From Actinomycetes bacterium (GTDB lineage Bacteria > Actinomycetota > Coriobacteriia > Coriobacteriales > Eggerthellaceae), in assembly GCA_023403475.1 (NCBI GenBank), contig JAEYEL010000178.1:1-27957 (forward strand): a stretch of 27,957 nucleotides of DNA, given 5' to 3'. The notes under the pieces are model-generated. The model had not been told where the DNA came from. It did not search any database and saw nothing but the letters and a program-made list of their open reading frames with translations. Positions 1 through 7,540 of the stretch are shown here, one piece after another. A program made the translations under genes and the position numbers. Numbering within the stretch: the stretch's first letter is position 1; each line of letters begins with the position of its first letter.

Positions 1-60
1 GACTAGAGCAGCCCTCAGGTCGGACACCTTGTCCCGTGCGGTGACACCCATCAATTTCAC
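1..60 (-). CDS. possible 5' end of an unidentified gene (partial)
   Basis: On the minus strand a GTG at position 60 opens a frame that stays open to the window edge and begins VKLMGVTARDKVSDL. A weak purine-rich stretch (AAGCAGG) lies just before the GTG, and the frame is mostly G/C at third codon positions. Only about 20 codons are visible, so I recognise no family; it may be chance. It would be the next gene downstream of asnS on the same strand. Confidence 0.2.
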   Translation of the reverse strand, partial: MKLMGVTARDKVSDLRAALV

Positions 61-114
61 GCCTGCTTCTATAAAAAGGCAGTCGAAACAATCGCTCCAT
101 CGCCGCTGTTGCCC

Positions 115-1686
115 TTAGAATTCCGCGTTGCCCGCGGTGCGGGGATGCGGGATGACGTCGCGGATATTCTGCATACCGGTGAGGTACATCACTAAACGTT
201 CGAAGCCAAGCCCGAAGCCAGCATGCTTGCAAGTGCCGAATCGGCGCAGGTCGCAGTAGTACTTGTATTGCGCGGGGTCCATGCCCAGATCGGCGATGCG
301 CCGCTTAAGCACATCTAAGCGCTCCTCGCGCTGCGAGCCTCCTATGATCTCTCCGATGCCGGGCACCAGGCAATCCGCCGCAGCCACGGTCTTGCCGTCA
401 TCGTTCATGCGCATGTAGAACGCCTTGATAGCGGCCGGGTAGTCGGTCACGAACGTGGGACGGCAAAAATGCTTCTCGGTCAAATAGCGCTCGTGTTCGG
501 TCTGCAAGTCTGCGCCCCACGACACCGGGTAGTCGAACTTCTCGCCCGACGCGCACGCTTCCTCCAGAATGCGCACGGCCTCGGTGTAGCTGACGCGTGC
601 GAAATCGCTTGCGGCCACATGCTGCAAGCGCTCGATAAGCCCCTTGTCCACGAACTTGTTCAGCATGGCCAGCTCATCGGGACATGTGTCCATAACCGTG
701 CGGATAACGTGTTTGAGCATGGCCTCGGCCACGTCCATGTCATCGGAAAGGTCAGCGAACGCCATCTCGGGCTCCACCATCCAAAATTCGGCCGCATGGC
801 GCTTGGTGTTGGAGTTCTCCGCCCGAAACGTCGGCCCGAACGTATACACGTCGCCGAACGCCATAGCGAAGTTCTCGGCGTTGAGCTGACCTGAAACCGT
901 AAGGCTTGCCGGACGGGCAAAGAAGTCGAGACTCCAATCGACCTCGGTCGCGTTGCTTGAGGCCGCAGTGCCCGAGCCCTCAGCTACCGCAGGTGCAGCC
1001 GCACCCTCGGTCGCAGATGCAGCTGCGCCCCCGGCCGCAGATACAACTCCGTCCTTCCCCGCCGCGACAGCATCCGAACCGCCCACGCACGGCACGTTCG
1101 CCAAATCGAACGTGGTCACATGGAACATCTCGCCCGCACCTTCGCAATCCGACGCCGTGATGATGGGCGTGTGCACATACAGAAAGCCCCTCTCATGGAA
1201 GAACCCGTGAATGGCCGCCGCCGCTTCCGAGCGCACACGGAACACCGCGCGGAACAGGTTCGTGCGCGGACGCAGATGCTGCTGCGTGCGCAGAAACTCC
1301 ACCGTGGCGCGCTTCTTCTGTAGCGGATAGTCGGGGGCAGACGCGCCCTCCACGTAGATGGAGGCAGCCGCAAGCTCGAGGGGCTGCTGAGCCTTAGGCG
1401 TAAGCTTCACCACGCCTGTCACCACGAGCGCCGCCGACACATTCTGCGATGCAATCTCGTCGTAGTTCGGCAGGGTCTCGCGGCTCATCACCACCTGCAG
1501 GTCCTTGAAGCAGCTGCCATCGTTCAGAACGACGAACCCGAAGTTTTTCATGTCGCGCACCGAGCGCACCCATCCGGCCACCGTGACCGCCTGCCCGTCA
1601 AGTGCATCGGCATCGGCGTACAGCCGCGCAATCCTTACCCGTTCCACACCCTCGTCCTTTCGCAGAGTAAACTTCGCAATCGACAT
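115..1686 (-). CDS. asnS: asparaginyl-tRNA synthetase (AsnRS) with Ala-rich insertion
   Basis: Class IIb aminoacyl-tRNA synthetase that charges tRNA-Asn with asparagine in the cytoplasm. The N-terminal OB-fold anticodon-binding domain (about residues 20-115, VTVAGWVRSVRDMKNFGFVV) is followed by the catalytic domain with motif 2 (FRAENSNTKRHAAEFWMVEPE) and motif 3 near the C-terminus (GFGLGFERLVMYLTG). I chose the ATG at 1686 (MSIAKFTLRK) over an in-frame ATG 21 nt upstream because family members start near this point; neither has a strong ribosome binding site. The protein is 523 residues against about 466 in E. coli. The excess is mostly a low-complexity Ala/Gly/Ser/Glu segment at about residues 200-250, between the FHVTTFDL and DFFARPASLTVSGQL motifs, where E. 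coli has only about a dozen residues. The family assignment is secure. It is transcribed divergently from the lipoprotein gene. Confidence 0.96.
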   Translation of the reverse strand: MSIAKFTLRKDEGVERVRIARLYADADALDGQAVTVAGWVRSVRDMKNFGFVVLNDGSCFKDLQVVMSRETLPNYDEIASQNVSAALVVTGVVKLTPKAQQPLELAAASIYVEGASAPDYPLQKKRATVEFLRTQQHLRPRTNLFRAVFRVRSEAAAAIHGFFHERGFLYVHTPIITASDCEGAGEMFHVTTFDLANVPCVGGSDAVAAGKDGVVSAAGGAAASATEGAAAPAVAEGSGTAASSNATEVDWSLDFFARPASLTVSGQLNAENFAMAFGDVYTFGPTFRAENSNTKRHAAEFWMVEPEMAFADLSDDMDVAEAMLKHVIRTVMDTCPDELAMLNKFVDKGLIERLQHVAASDFARVSYTEAVRILEEACASGEKFDYPVSWGADLQTEHERYLTEKHFCRPTFVTDYPAAIKAFYMRMNDDGKTVAAADCLVPGIGEIIGGSQREERLDVLKRRIADLGMDPAQYKYYCDLRRFGTCKHAGFGLGFERLVMYLTGMQNIRDVIPHPRTAGNAEF

Positions 1687-1822
1687 AAGCTCAGCCCGCA
1701 TCCGCAAGCACGCCCGTCGGTCTATACGGTCTTTCGCTCGTACGCCCTCTCATCCGGCATTCGCACAGACGATCATTCGACGCAAATTTCCTTCGCCCCA
1801 TAACGCGCACTTCCCTGCACGC

Positions 1823-1848
1823 AAAAGGCCGGGCGAAACCGCTCGGCC
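1823..1848 (-). terminator. terminator-like hairpin in the asnS leader
   Basis: Read on the minus strand, GGCCG and CGGCC (plus inner GCG/CGC around GTTT) form a compact GC-rich hairpin followed at once by TTTT. It lies about 140 nt upstream of the asnS start, between the candidate promoter and the gene, so it could attenuate transcription. It does not carry the conserved T-box sequence. The T-run is short and an antiterminator was not identified. Confidence 0.4.
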
Positions 1849-1906
1849 CCATTGTAGCGCTTCGCCCCCACAGGCGGCGCAGTATTGCCAAATGAACCGA
1901 CAGCGA

Positions 1907-1933
1907 TATTTAATAACCGTAAAACTTTGACAA
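1907..1933 (-). promoter_or_regulatory. candidate asnS promoter, back to back with the lipoprotein promoter
   Basis: On the minus strand, TTGTCA (5 of 6 to the -35 consensus, plus-strand 1928-1933) is followed 15-17 nt later by an A/T-rich stretch containing TAAATA. The -35 overlaps the -35 of the plus-strand promoter, so the two divergent promoters would share a few bases. Spacing and -10 match are imperfect. Confidence 0.3.
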
Positions 1934-1954
1934 GCTGATAGGTTCTGTTAGTAT
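1927..1954 (+). promoter_or_regulatory. sigma70-type promoter of the lipoprotein gene
   Basis: A perfect TTGACA (1927-1932) is followed by a 16-nt spacer and TAGTAT (1949-1954, 4 of 6 to TATAAT). The start codon lies 46 nt further on, with a clear AAAGGAA ribosome binding site before it. The A/T-rich character of 1905-1955 contrasts with the surrounding GC-rich DNA. Confidence 0.55.
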
Positions 1955-2000
1955 TCGCAGGTAAGGTTAATGTGGTGTCGGTTGGAAAGGAACGGTTCAC

Positions 2001-2462
2001 ATGGTGCGTGCACCGAAAACGAAGTTGTCGGCCAAGGATTTCCTAATCGCGGGGTGCCTCACGGCGGCGGTTGCGGGGATGACGATGCTTGCGGGGTGTT
2101 CGGGCGGAAACACGCACCAAATTATCGCAGCCGGCCAGGATTGCTCCGCGTGCCATTCCGACGAGAAAGCGACCTTCGAGGTTGCGCAGCCCAAGGATGC
2201 CGCCGAAACGAGTGGCGAGGTTATCGTGAAAACCTCCGCCGGCAAGCTCGTCGTCTGCGAGGTCGTGTTCACCTCCGAAGACGGTTCGAGCTATGTGCCA
2301 GTGCAGCACAGCACGGTTACCGTCGCCGACGGGCAAGCCAGCATCACGCTCGACGAAGGCACCTGGGCCATCTGCATCGACGAAGGCGGCTCATCGAAAT
2401 CGGTGCTCGTGACCGCAACCAGCAATTCCACCGCCGAAAGTCCGCTGACCATAGAGCTATAG
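2001..2462 (+). CDS. small lipoprotein with one haem c motif (CxxCH)
   Basis: The 153-residue product has a basic N-terminus, a hydrophobic segment (about 14-30) and a lipobox LAGC with the lipidated cysteine at residue 33, so it should be exported and anchored outside the membrane. Fifteen residues later comes CSACH (48-52), the covalent attachment motif for a single c-type haem. The remaining 100 or so residues contain alternating hydrophobic stretches rich in Val, Thr and Ser (AGKLVVCEVVFTSEDG; HSTVTVADGQASITL), suggesting a beta-sandwich domain. I do not recognise the family. A membrane-attached monohaem electron carrier is the natural reading, but no oxidoreductase partner lies next to it; a non-haem CxxCH is possible. 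The gene has its own promoter and a good ribosome binding site (AAAGGAA, 8 nt before ATG). Confidence 0.8.
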   Translation: MVRAPKTKLSAKDFLIAGCLTAAVAGMTMLAGCSGGNTHQIIAAGQDCSACHSDEKATFEVAQPKDAAETSGEVIVKTSAGKLVVCEVVFTSEDGSSYVPVQHSTVTVADGQASITLDEGTWAICIDEGGSSKSVLVTATSNSTAESPLTIEL

Positions 2463-2473
2463 TTACCTGCCTG

Positions 2474-2508
2474 CATTTCGTTTCGATTATATGCAGATAA
2501 ACGAAATG
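2474..2508. repeat. perfect 10-bp inverted repeat between the lipoprotein gene and fic
   Basis: CATTTCGTTT (2474-2483) and AAACGAAATG (2499-2508) are exact reverse complements around a 15-nt loop. The loop holds TTATATGCAGA (2487-2497), an exact copy of the sequence at 2540-2550 in the fic operator. It could be a lipoprotein terminator without a T-run or part of the fic control region. Confidence 0.55.
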
Positions 2509-2511
2509 AAA

Positions 2512-2552
2512 TCGACTTTTCTGCATATATCCATTACAATTATATGCAGAAA
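2512..2552 (+). promoter_or_regulatory. fic promoter with a palindromic operator across the -10 box
   Basis: TCGACT (2512-2517, 4 of 6 to TTGACA), a 17-nt spacer and TACAAT (2535-2540, 5 of 6) form a promoter. A perfect 12-bp inverted repeat, TTTCTGCATATA (2518-2529) and TATATGCAGAAA (2541-2552), flanks the -10 box with an 11-nt gap. This geometry is typical of a site for a dimeric repressor. Transcription would begin near 2547, which excludes the in-frame ATG at 2544 as a start. The winged-helix-like tail of Fic itself is a candidate binder; that is inference. Confidence 0.55.
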
Positions 2553-2564
2553 GGCTGGTGCTCT

Positions 2565-3611
2565 ATGAGAAAATTCGATTACTCTTTTCTGAACGACGGT
2601 TTGCTACCAGCAAGCTTGGTAAACCTCACCTCGAATATTACCGCGCTAAAAACGATGGCGGGGGTGCGCAAGGAGGAGCATGCGCGGATCTTCACGAAGT
2701 TGGAGGCGATCGCGAAGGTGCAATCGATTAAAAGCTCCAACGCGATCGAAGGTATCGTAACCAGCGATGAGCGCATCACCGCCATCGTCAACCAGAACAG
2801 CGCACCCTTAAACCATAACGAAGCGGAAATTGCCGGATACCGCGATGCCTTGAGCGATATCCACCTAGGGTACGAGCATATCGACTTTCGGCAAAGCGAC
2901 ATTCTGAAACTGCACGAAACGATGATGGGCTTTGCGGGATACGACCACGGCGGGCATTACAAAACGGACGACAATGTGATTTTGGAAATCGACGGCGAAG
3001 GAAATCGGCGCGTTCGCTTTCGCCCTACGCCCGCAAGCGAAACACCGAAAGCTATGGAGCAGTTGGAGCTTGCCTATCTGGACGCTCGAGGCGACGCCAA
3101 CATCAACCAGCTTCTTTTGATCCCCTGCGTGATTTTGGACTTTCTCTGCATCCACCCGTTCAGGGACGGAAACGGCAGAATGTCCCGTCTGCTTTCGCTG
3201 CTTTTACTGTACAAAAACGGCTTCGATGCGGGTAAATATGCATCCTTCGAAGAACAAATCAACAACCGCAAGGCTTGCTATTACGAAGCACTGCAACAGT
3301 CCTCGATCGGCTGGGATGCAAACGAAAACACCTATTTTCCCTTTATAGAAAACTTCCTATCCACTCTCTATGCATGCTACAAAGAGCTGGACAAGCGATT
3401 TGCCGTGGTCAACGGCAAAAGAATCACGAAAAAAGCTCGCGTGGAGGCGACCGTTCTGAACAGCTTGACACCGCTCTCCAAAGCCGAAATCTGCAAGATT
3501 CTCCCCGACGTGAGTCCTACAACCGTCGAAGCCGCCCTCGGCGCAATGCTCAAAACCGGCTCAGCAAAGCGAATCGGGTTGGGACGAGCGACGAGATACA
3601 TGAGAGCATAA
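2565..3611 (+). CDS. Fic domain AMP-transferase with inhibitory helix and C-terminal winged-helix-like domain
   Basis: The 348-residue protein carries the catalytic Fic core HPFRDGNGR (197-205, His197), which in the family transfers AMP from ATP to a hydroxyl of a target protein. The N-terminal region holds SNAIEG (58-63), matching the (S/T)xxxE(G/N) inhibitory helix whose glutamate blocks productive ATP binding. It therefore belongs to the self-inhibited class with the helix in front of the Fic core. Residues 285-348 look like a winged helix DNA-binding domain (ARVEATVLNSLTPLSKAEI then a variable-end wing), as in stand-alone Fic regulators. ATG 2565 is preferred over ATG 2544, which lies in the operator and before the likely transcript start; AGAAAGG is 10 nt upstream of 2565. 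No antitoxin gene is adjacent. The target is unknown. Codon use is less G/C-biased than in the neighbours, which hints at acquisition. Confidence 0.92.
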   Translation: MRKFDYSFLNDGLLPASLVNLTSNITALKTMAGVRKEEHARIFTKLEAIAKVQSIKSSNAIEGIVTSDERITAIVNQNSAPLNHNEAEIAGYRDALSDIHLGYEHIDFRQSDILKLHETMMGFAGYDHGGHYKTDDNVILEIDGEGNRRVRFRPTPASETPKAMEQLELAYLDARGDANINQLLLIPCVILDFLCIHPFRDGNGRMSRLLSLLLLYKNGFDAGKYASFEEQINNRKACYYEALQQSSIGWDANENTYFPFIENFLSTLYACYKELDKRFAVVNGKRITKKARVEATVLNSLTPLSKAEICKILPDVSPTTVEAALGAMLKTGSAKRIGLGRATRYMRA

Positions 3612-3630
3612 GAAACGTTCATGAAGAAAA

Positions 3631-3673
3631 CCCGTGCATGCTTCTGTAGAGGCGCTGCGGAAGCATGCACGGG
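3631..3673. terminator. 14-bp perfect hairpin downstream of fic
   Basis: CCCGTGCATGCTTC (3631-3644) and GAAGCATGCACGGG (3660-3673) pair perfectly around a 15-nt loop. On the minus strand the stem is followed by TTTTCTTC, so it works best as a second terminator for transcripts coming from ppdK. On the plus strand it lies 20 nt past the fic stop but lacks a T-run. Confidence 0.55.
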
Positions 3674-3679
3674 GACGAA

Positions 3680-3716
3680 AATCGGGGCGAGGATGGCAGA
3701 CATCCTCGCCCCGATT
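3680..3716 (-). terminator. 16-bp perfect hairpin, likely ppdK terminator
   Basis: AATCGGGGCGAGGATG (3680-3695) and CATCCTCGCCCCGATT (3701-3716) pair perfectly around a 5-nt loop. Read on the minus strand the right arm runs into TTTT, the arrangement of an intrinsic terminator about 126 nt past the ppdK stop. It may act for both convergent genes. The 3717-3842 stretch also has a small CTGCCG/CGGCAG hairpin right after the ppdK stop. Confidence 0.65.
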
Positions 3717-3842
3717 GCATCTGGCCCATCTCAGCTTCCCGCTAGCGGGCGGCAAGCGCAAAACCTACCGACAAGCCTATTTCGGCTTCTCTTCGACGAA
3801 AGGCCAGCCTGCTTTAGGCTCCTGCCGATAGCGAACGGCAGC

Positions 3843-6560
3843 TTATTTCTGCTCGAGCGCGGCTTGCGCGGCAGCAAGGCGGGCCACCGGCACGCGGTAA
3901 GGCGAGCAGCTCACGTAGTCCACGCCGCACGCTTGGAACGTGTGGATGGAATCCGGGTCGCCGCCGTGTTCGCCGCACACGCCGCAAACAATGTTCGGGT
4001 TGCCCTCATGGCCCAGCTCGACGCCCATCTTCACCAGCTTGGCCACGCCGGGATCGATGGTGGCGAAGGGGTTGTAGGGCAGAAGATGCTGATCTAAGTA
4101 CTGCGGCACGAACTCGCCTTCCACGTCGTCGCGGGAAAAGCCGAACGTCGTCTGCGTGAGGTCGTTCGTGCCGAAGCTGAAGAAGTCGGCCTTGGTGGCA
4201 ATCTCGTCGGCCGTGACGGCGGCGCGCGGCAGCTCGATCATGGTGCCCACGGGAATCTCCAGCTCAACGCCCTCTTCCGCAGCCACTTCGGCGATGGTCT
4301 TCTCGGCCACGTCGCGTAACTTCGCCAGTTCGGGAAGAACCGACACGAGCGGGATCATGATCTCGGGCTGGGGATCGAAACCCTCCTTCTTCAAGCGCGC
4401 CATGGCGGTGGCGATGGCGCGAACCTGCATGATGGGAAGGATGGGATACACGATGCCCAAGCGACATCCGCGCAGACCGAGCATGGGGTTCTGCTCTGCG
4501 AAGCCGTCAATCTTTTCCATAAGCTCGCGCTTCGCGGCAATGTCTGCCGCATCGGCGCCGGCGGCCTCCATCTTGGCAATCTCAACGTCGAGCGCACGGC
4601 CGCTTTCCAAGAACTCATGCAGCGGCGGGTCGAGCAAACGCACGATAACCGGCAGCCTATCCATTGCCTTGAACATGCCGTAGAAGTCGCCCGTTTGGGC
4701 TTCGAAGAGCTCTGCCACGGCACACTCGCGCACCGCTTCATCCTCGTTCAAAATGAACGTCTGGATAATCTGCTTTCTGTCGCCCAAGAACATGTGCTCG
4801 GTGCGGCAAAGGCCGATGCCCTCGGCGCCGAACTCGCGCGAAAGATGCGCATCTTCGGGGTTGTCGGCGTTCGCGCGCACGCCTAAGGTGCGGAACTCGT
4901 CGGCCCATTCCAAAATGGTGTCCAAGTCGCCCGTAAGCTCGGGAAGCACAAGCGAGACAGCACCCAGAACCACGATGCCCGTGGTGCCGTCGAGCGAGAT
5001 CATGTCGCCCTCGTGGATGACGATATCGGTGCCCGCAACGCTTGCCTGCTTCTTCGCCGCGTCTATCTTCAATGCCTCCACGCCGCATACGCACGGAGCG
5101 CCCATGCCGCGGGCGATGACAGCCGCATGCGAGGTCTTGCCGCCGTGGCTTGTCAGAATGCCCTCGGCGGCGATCATGCCGGCCAAATCGTCGGGCGTGG
5201 TCTCCCAGCGCACGAGCACGCACTTGCGGCCGGCCTCGGCAGCGGCCACGGCGTCGGCAGCGGAAAACACGGCCTCGCCCACGGCGGCGCCGGGGCTTGC
5301 GTTCAGGCCGCGCGCTATCACGTCGTATTCCGCGTTCTTGTCGAACTGCGGGTGCAGAAGCTGGTCAAGCTGCTCGGGGTTCACGCGGCGGACGGCCTCT
5401 TCCTTGGTGATGAGGCCTTCCTTCTCCATTTCGATGGCGATGTGCAGCGCGGCGGCGGCGGTGCGCTTGCCCGCGCGCGTCTGCAGCATGAAGAGCTTGC
5501 CCTGTTCGATGGTGAACTCGATGTCGCACATGTCGCGGAAGTGGTTCTCAAGCGTCACGAACACTTCCTCAAGCTCGCGACCGGCCTCTTCCAAGCCTTC
5601 CACGTGCTTGAGATCGGCGATGGGGCTGGTGTTGCGGATGCCCGCCACCACGTCTTCGCCCTGGGCGTTCACCAGGTAGTCGCCGTAGAACTCCTTTTCG
5701 CCGTTGGCGGGGTTGCGCGTGAAGGCCACGCCCGTGGCCGACGTGTTGCCCTTGTTGCCGAACACCATGGACTGCACGTTCACGGCCGTGCCCAGATCGT
5801 CGGCTATCTTGTTCTGCTTGCGGTAGAGCACCGCGCGCGGGTTGTTCCAGCTACCGAACACGGCCTCGATGGCCAGCTTCAGCTGCACCATGGGGTCTTG
5901 CGGGAAGGTAACCTTGCCGTCTATCACCAGGTCGGGGTAGTCTTGCGCCGAAACGTTCTCGGAGAAGATATCCTTGAACTCGGAAACCAGCTCCTGCAGG
6001 TCTTCAGCTGTAAGGTCGGTGTCGGACGCTACGCCGCGGTCGTTCTTCATGGCCGTGATGGCGTTCTCGAACAAGTCTCCGTCAAGCCCCATGACCACAT
6101 TGGAAAACATCTGGATGAAGCGGCGGTAGGAATCCCACGCGAAGCGGGGGTTTTCGGTCTGCTTGATAAGGCCGTTGATGGACTGGTCGTTCAGCCCCAG
6201 GTTCAGAACCGTGTCCATCATGCCCGGCATCGACATGGGGGCGCCTGAGCGCACGGATACGAGCAGCGGGTCTTCCGCGTCGCCGATCTTCTTGCCGATG
6301 CGGCGTTCCAAGTCCTCGCGATAGGCGTGGATGGTGTCAAGCGCGCCTTCAGGCCACGTGTTGTCCGCATTGGCGTACTCCATGCACGTCTGGCACGAGA
6401 TGGTGAACCCGGGAGGCACCGGCAGGCCGATGTTTGCCATTTCGGCGAGGTTGGCTCCTTTGCCGCCCAGCACCGCCTTCATGTTCGTATTGCCTTCGGT
6501 CACGTTCCTGCCTTGGGCGTCCTTGCCGAATGCATAGACGCGCTTCACTTCTTCTGTCAC
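3843..6560 (-). CDS. ppdK: pyruvate, phosphate dikinase (PPDK)
   Basis: Cytoplasmic enzyme that interconverts pyruvate + ATP + Pi and PEP + AMP + PPi. The 905 residues match the family's usual length (about 870-900). The N-terminal nucleotide-binding domain has GGKGANLAEMANIGLPVPPGF (about 33-53). The central phosphohistidine domain has TSHAAVIARGMGAPC with the catalytic His at residue 478 and, two residues before it, Thr476, the site that a PPDK regulatory protein phosphorylates. The C-terminal PEP/pyruvate barrel has CGVCGEHGGDP (859-869). The start is GTG with AAGGAG 7 nt upstream. It is the last gene of the long minus-strand array, 55 nt after ppsR, its dedicated regulator. In anaerobes PPDK often runs in the glycolytic direction or in PEP synthesis; the direction here cannot be told from sequence. 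Confidence 0.97.
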   Translation of the reverse strand: MTEEVKRVYAFGKDAQGRNVTEGNTNMKAVLGGKGANLAEMANIGLPVPPGFTISCQTCMEYANADNTWPEGALDTIHAYREDLERRIGKKIGDAEDPLLVSVRSGAPMSMPGMMDTVLNLGLNDQSINGLIKQTENPRFAWDSYRRFIQMFSNVVMGLDGDLFENAITAMKNDRGVASDTDLTAEDLQELVSEFKDIFSENVSAQDYPDLVIDGKVTFPQDPMVQLKLAIEAVFGSWNNPRAVLYRKQNKIADDLGTAVNVQSMVFGNKGNTSATGVAFTRNPANGEKEFYGDYLVNAQGEDVVAGIRNTSPIADLKHVEGLEEAGRELEEVFVTLENHFRDMCDIEFTIEQGKLFMLQTRAGKRTAAAALHIAIEMEKEGLITKEEAVRRVNPEQLDQLLHPQFDKNAEYDVIARGLNASPGAAVGEAVFSAADAVAAAEAGRKCVLVRWETTPDDLAGMIAAEGILTSHGGKTSHAAVIARGMGAPCVCGVEALKIDAAKKQASVAGTDIVIHEGDMISLDGTTGIVVLGAVSLVLPELTGDLDTILEWADEFRTLGVRANADNPEDAHLSREFGAEGIGLCRTEHMFLGDRKQIIQTFILNEDEAVRECAVAELFEAQTGDFYGMFKAMDRLPVIVRLLDPPLHEFLESGRALDVEIAKMEAAGADAADIAAKRELMEKIDGFAEQNPMLGLRGCRLGIVYPILPIMQVRAIATAMARLKKEGFDPQPEIMIPLVSVLPELAKLRDVAEKTIAEVAAEEGVELEIPVGTMIELPRAAVTADEIATKADFFSFGTNDLTQTTFGFSRDDVEGEFVPQYLDQHLLPYNPFATIDPGVAKLVKMGVELGHEGNPNIVCGVCGEHGGDPDSIHTFQACGVDYVSCSPYRVPVARLAAAQAALEQK

Positions 6561-6615
6561 CTTTTTCTCCTTAGTACGCTGCGTTTACCTTGCATGCCGT
6601 TGCGGCAAAAAGGGC

Positions 6616-7500
6616 TTATCCCATCATATCAGCGGATGAAGGATGGGCGCGCTCATAGTAGCGCAAAATCTCCTGGGCAGTTTCCTCAACGGCCTTTTTT
6701 TCGGTGTGAACGACAATGCAGCCGAGTTTGCGCATGAGGGCGCGCGCTTGTTCCAAATCTTGATAGACGTATTCAGGGTCGGCATAGCTTGCCGCCACAA
6801 CGCTCGCCGCGCCCAAGCGGCGCTGGCGAATGCCCACGAGTACCTCCGGCGTGGTCATAAGGCCGAAAACGCGCGTGCGCTCAACCTGGAATATCTCCTG
6901 AGGCGGGTCGGTGTGCAGATCGAGCGGCACGTTGGCCACCTTGTAGCCCTGTTGGGCAAGATAGATGGAAAGGGGCGTCTTCGAGGAACGGGAGACACCG
7001 AGAAGCACGATTTCCGCATGGGGAAGGTCTTGCGGGTTGCGCCCGTCGTCGTGCGCGATGGCGAACTCCACCGCCTCGATGCGGCGGAAGTAATACTGGT
7101 CGGCCACGTGCAGGCCGCCCGGCTTCGTGGAGGGCGAAAGCCCGCTCATGTGCGCGATGGCCTCGATAGCGCCCGTCATAAGATCGACCGCCTCCACGTT
7201 TCTGTGAGCGACCGCGTATTCTGCAAGCTGACGACGCAGACCTGCATCGACCAGTGTGTAGAACACCAGAATGCGGTCGTCGCCTAAAAGCCGGCGGTGC
7301 AAGGCGGCATGCTCGTCGAGAAAGCCGCGAATCTGGTCGAAATCGGTCGCCTTGGGAAGCACCTCGATGTTGGGGTTGGTGATGCCGAACTGGGCGGCGG
7401 CCGCACGGGCGACCGCCTGGGCGGTCACGCCCACCGAATCGCTTACGATGTGGATGGTGGGCAAAGGGGTGCCGTTCTCGTGTATGATGAAATCTTCCAC
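6616..7500 (-). CDS. ppsR: PPDK regulatory protein (bifunctional kinase / Pi-dependent phosphorylase)
   Basis: A 294-residue member of the kinase-PPPase family (formerly DUF299). It uses ADP to phosphorylate the active-site threonine of PPDK, inactivating it, and uses phosphate to remove the group. The family signatures are visible: IHIVSDSVGVTAQAV near the N-terminus, and the P-loop-like GVSRSSKTPLSIYLAQQGYKVANVPL at about 169-194. The start is GTG with GGAAGGATC just upstream. Location directly before ppdK supports PPDK rather than PEP synthase as the target. The two genes are 55 nt apart and probably cotranscribed; a 187-nt gap with a strong palindromic structure separates it from glyS. 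The symbol follows general family usage. Confidence 0.93.
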   Translation of the reverse strand: MEDFIIHENGTPLPTIHIVSDSVGVTAQAVARAAAAQFGITNPNIEVLPKATDFDQIRGFLDEHAALHRRLLGDDRILVFYTLVDAGLRRQLAEYAVAHRNVEAVDLMTGAIEAIAHMSGLSPSTKPGGLHVADQYYFRRIEAVEFAIAHDDGRNPQDLPHAEIVLLGVSRSSKTPLSIYLAQQGYKVANVPLDLHTDPPQEIFQVERTRVFGLMTTPEVLVGIRQRRLGAASVVAASYADPEYVYQDLEQARALMRKLGCIVVHTEKKAVEETAQEILRYYERAHPSSADMMG

Positions 7501-7540
7501 GAAGATCCTTCCAAACTCGCAGGTCCGTCAAAGCCAACGA

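Noticed and set aside
1849..1879. TACAAT (minus strand, 1851-1856) as the asnS -10 box
   Set aside because: The -35 position reads CGCCGC and no alternative fits; the transcript would start inside the hairpin.
1687..1930. T-box riboswitch before asnS
   Set aside because: The conserved T-box sequence and an antiterminator could not be found; only a terminator-like hairpin is present.
2544..2564. ATG 2544 as the fic start
   Set aside because: It lies in the right arm of the operator and before the transcript start expected from the -10 box; ATG 2565 has a proper ribosome binding site.
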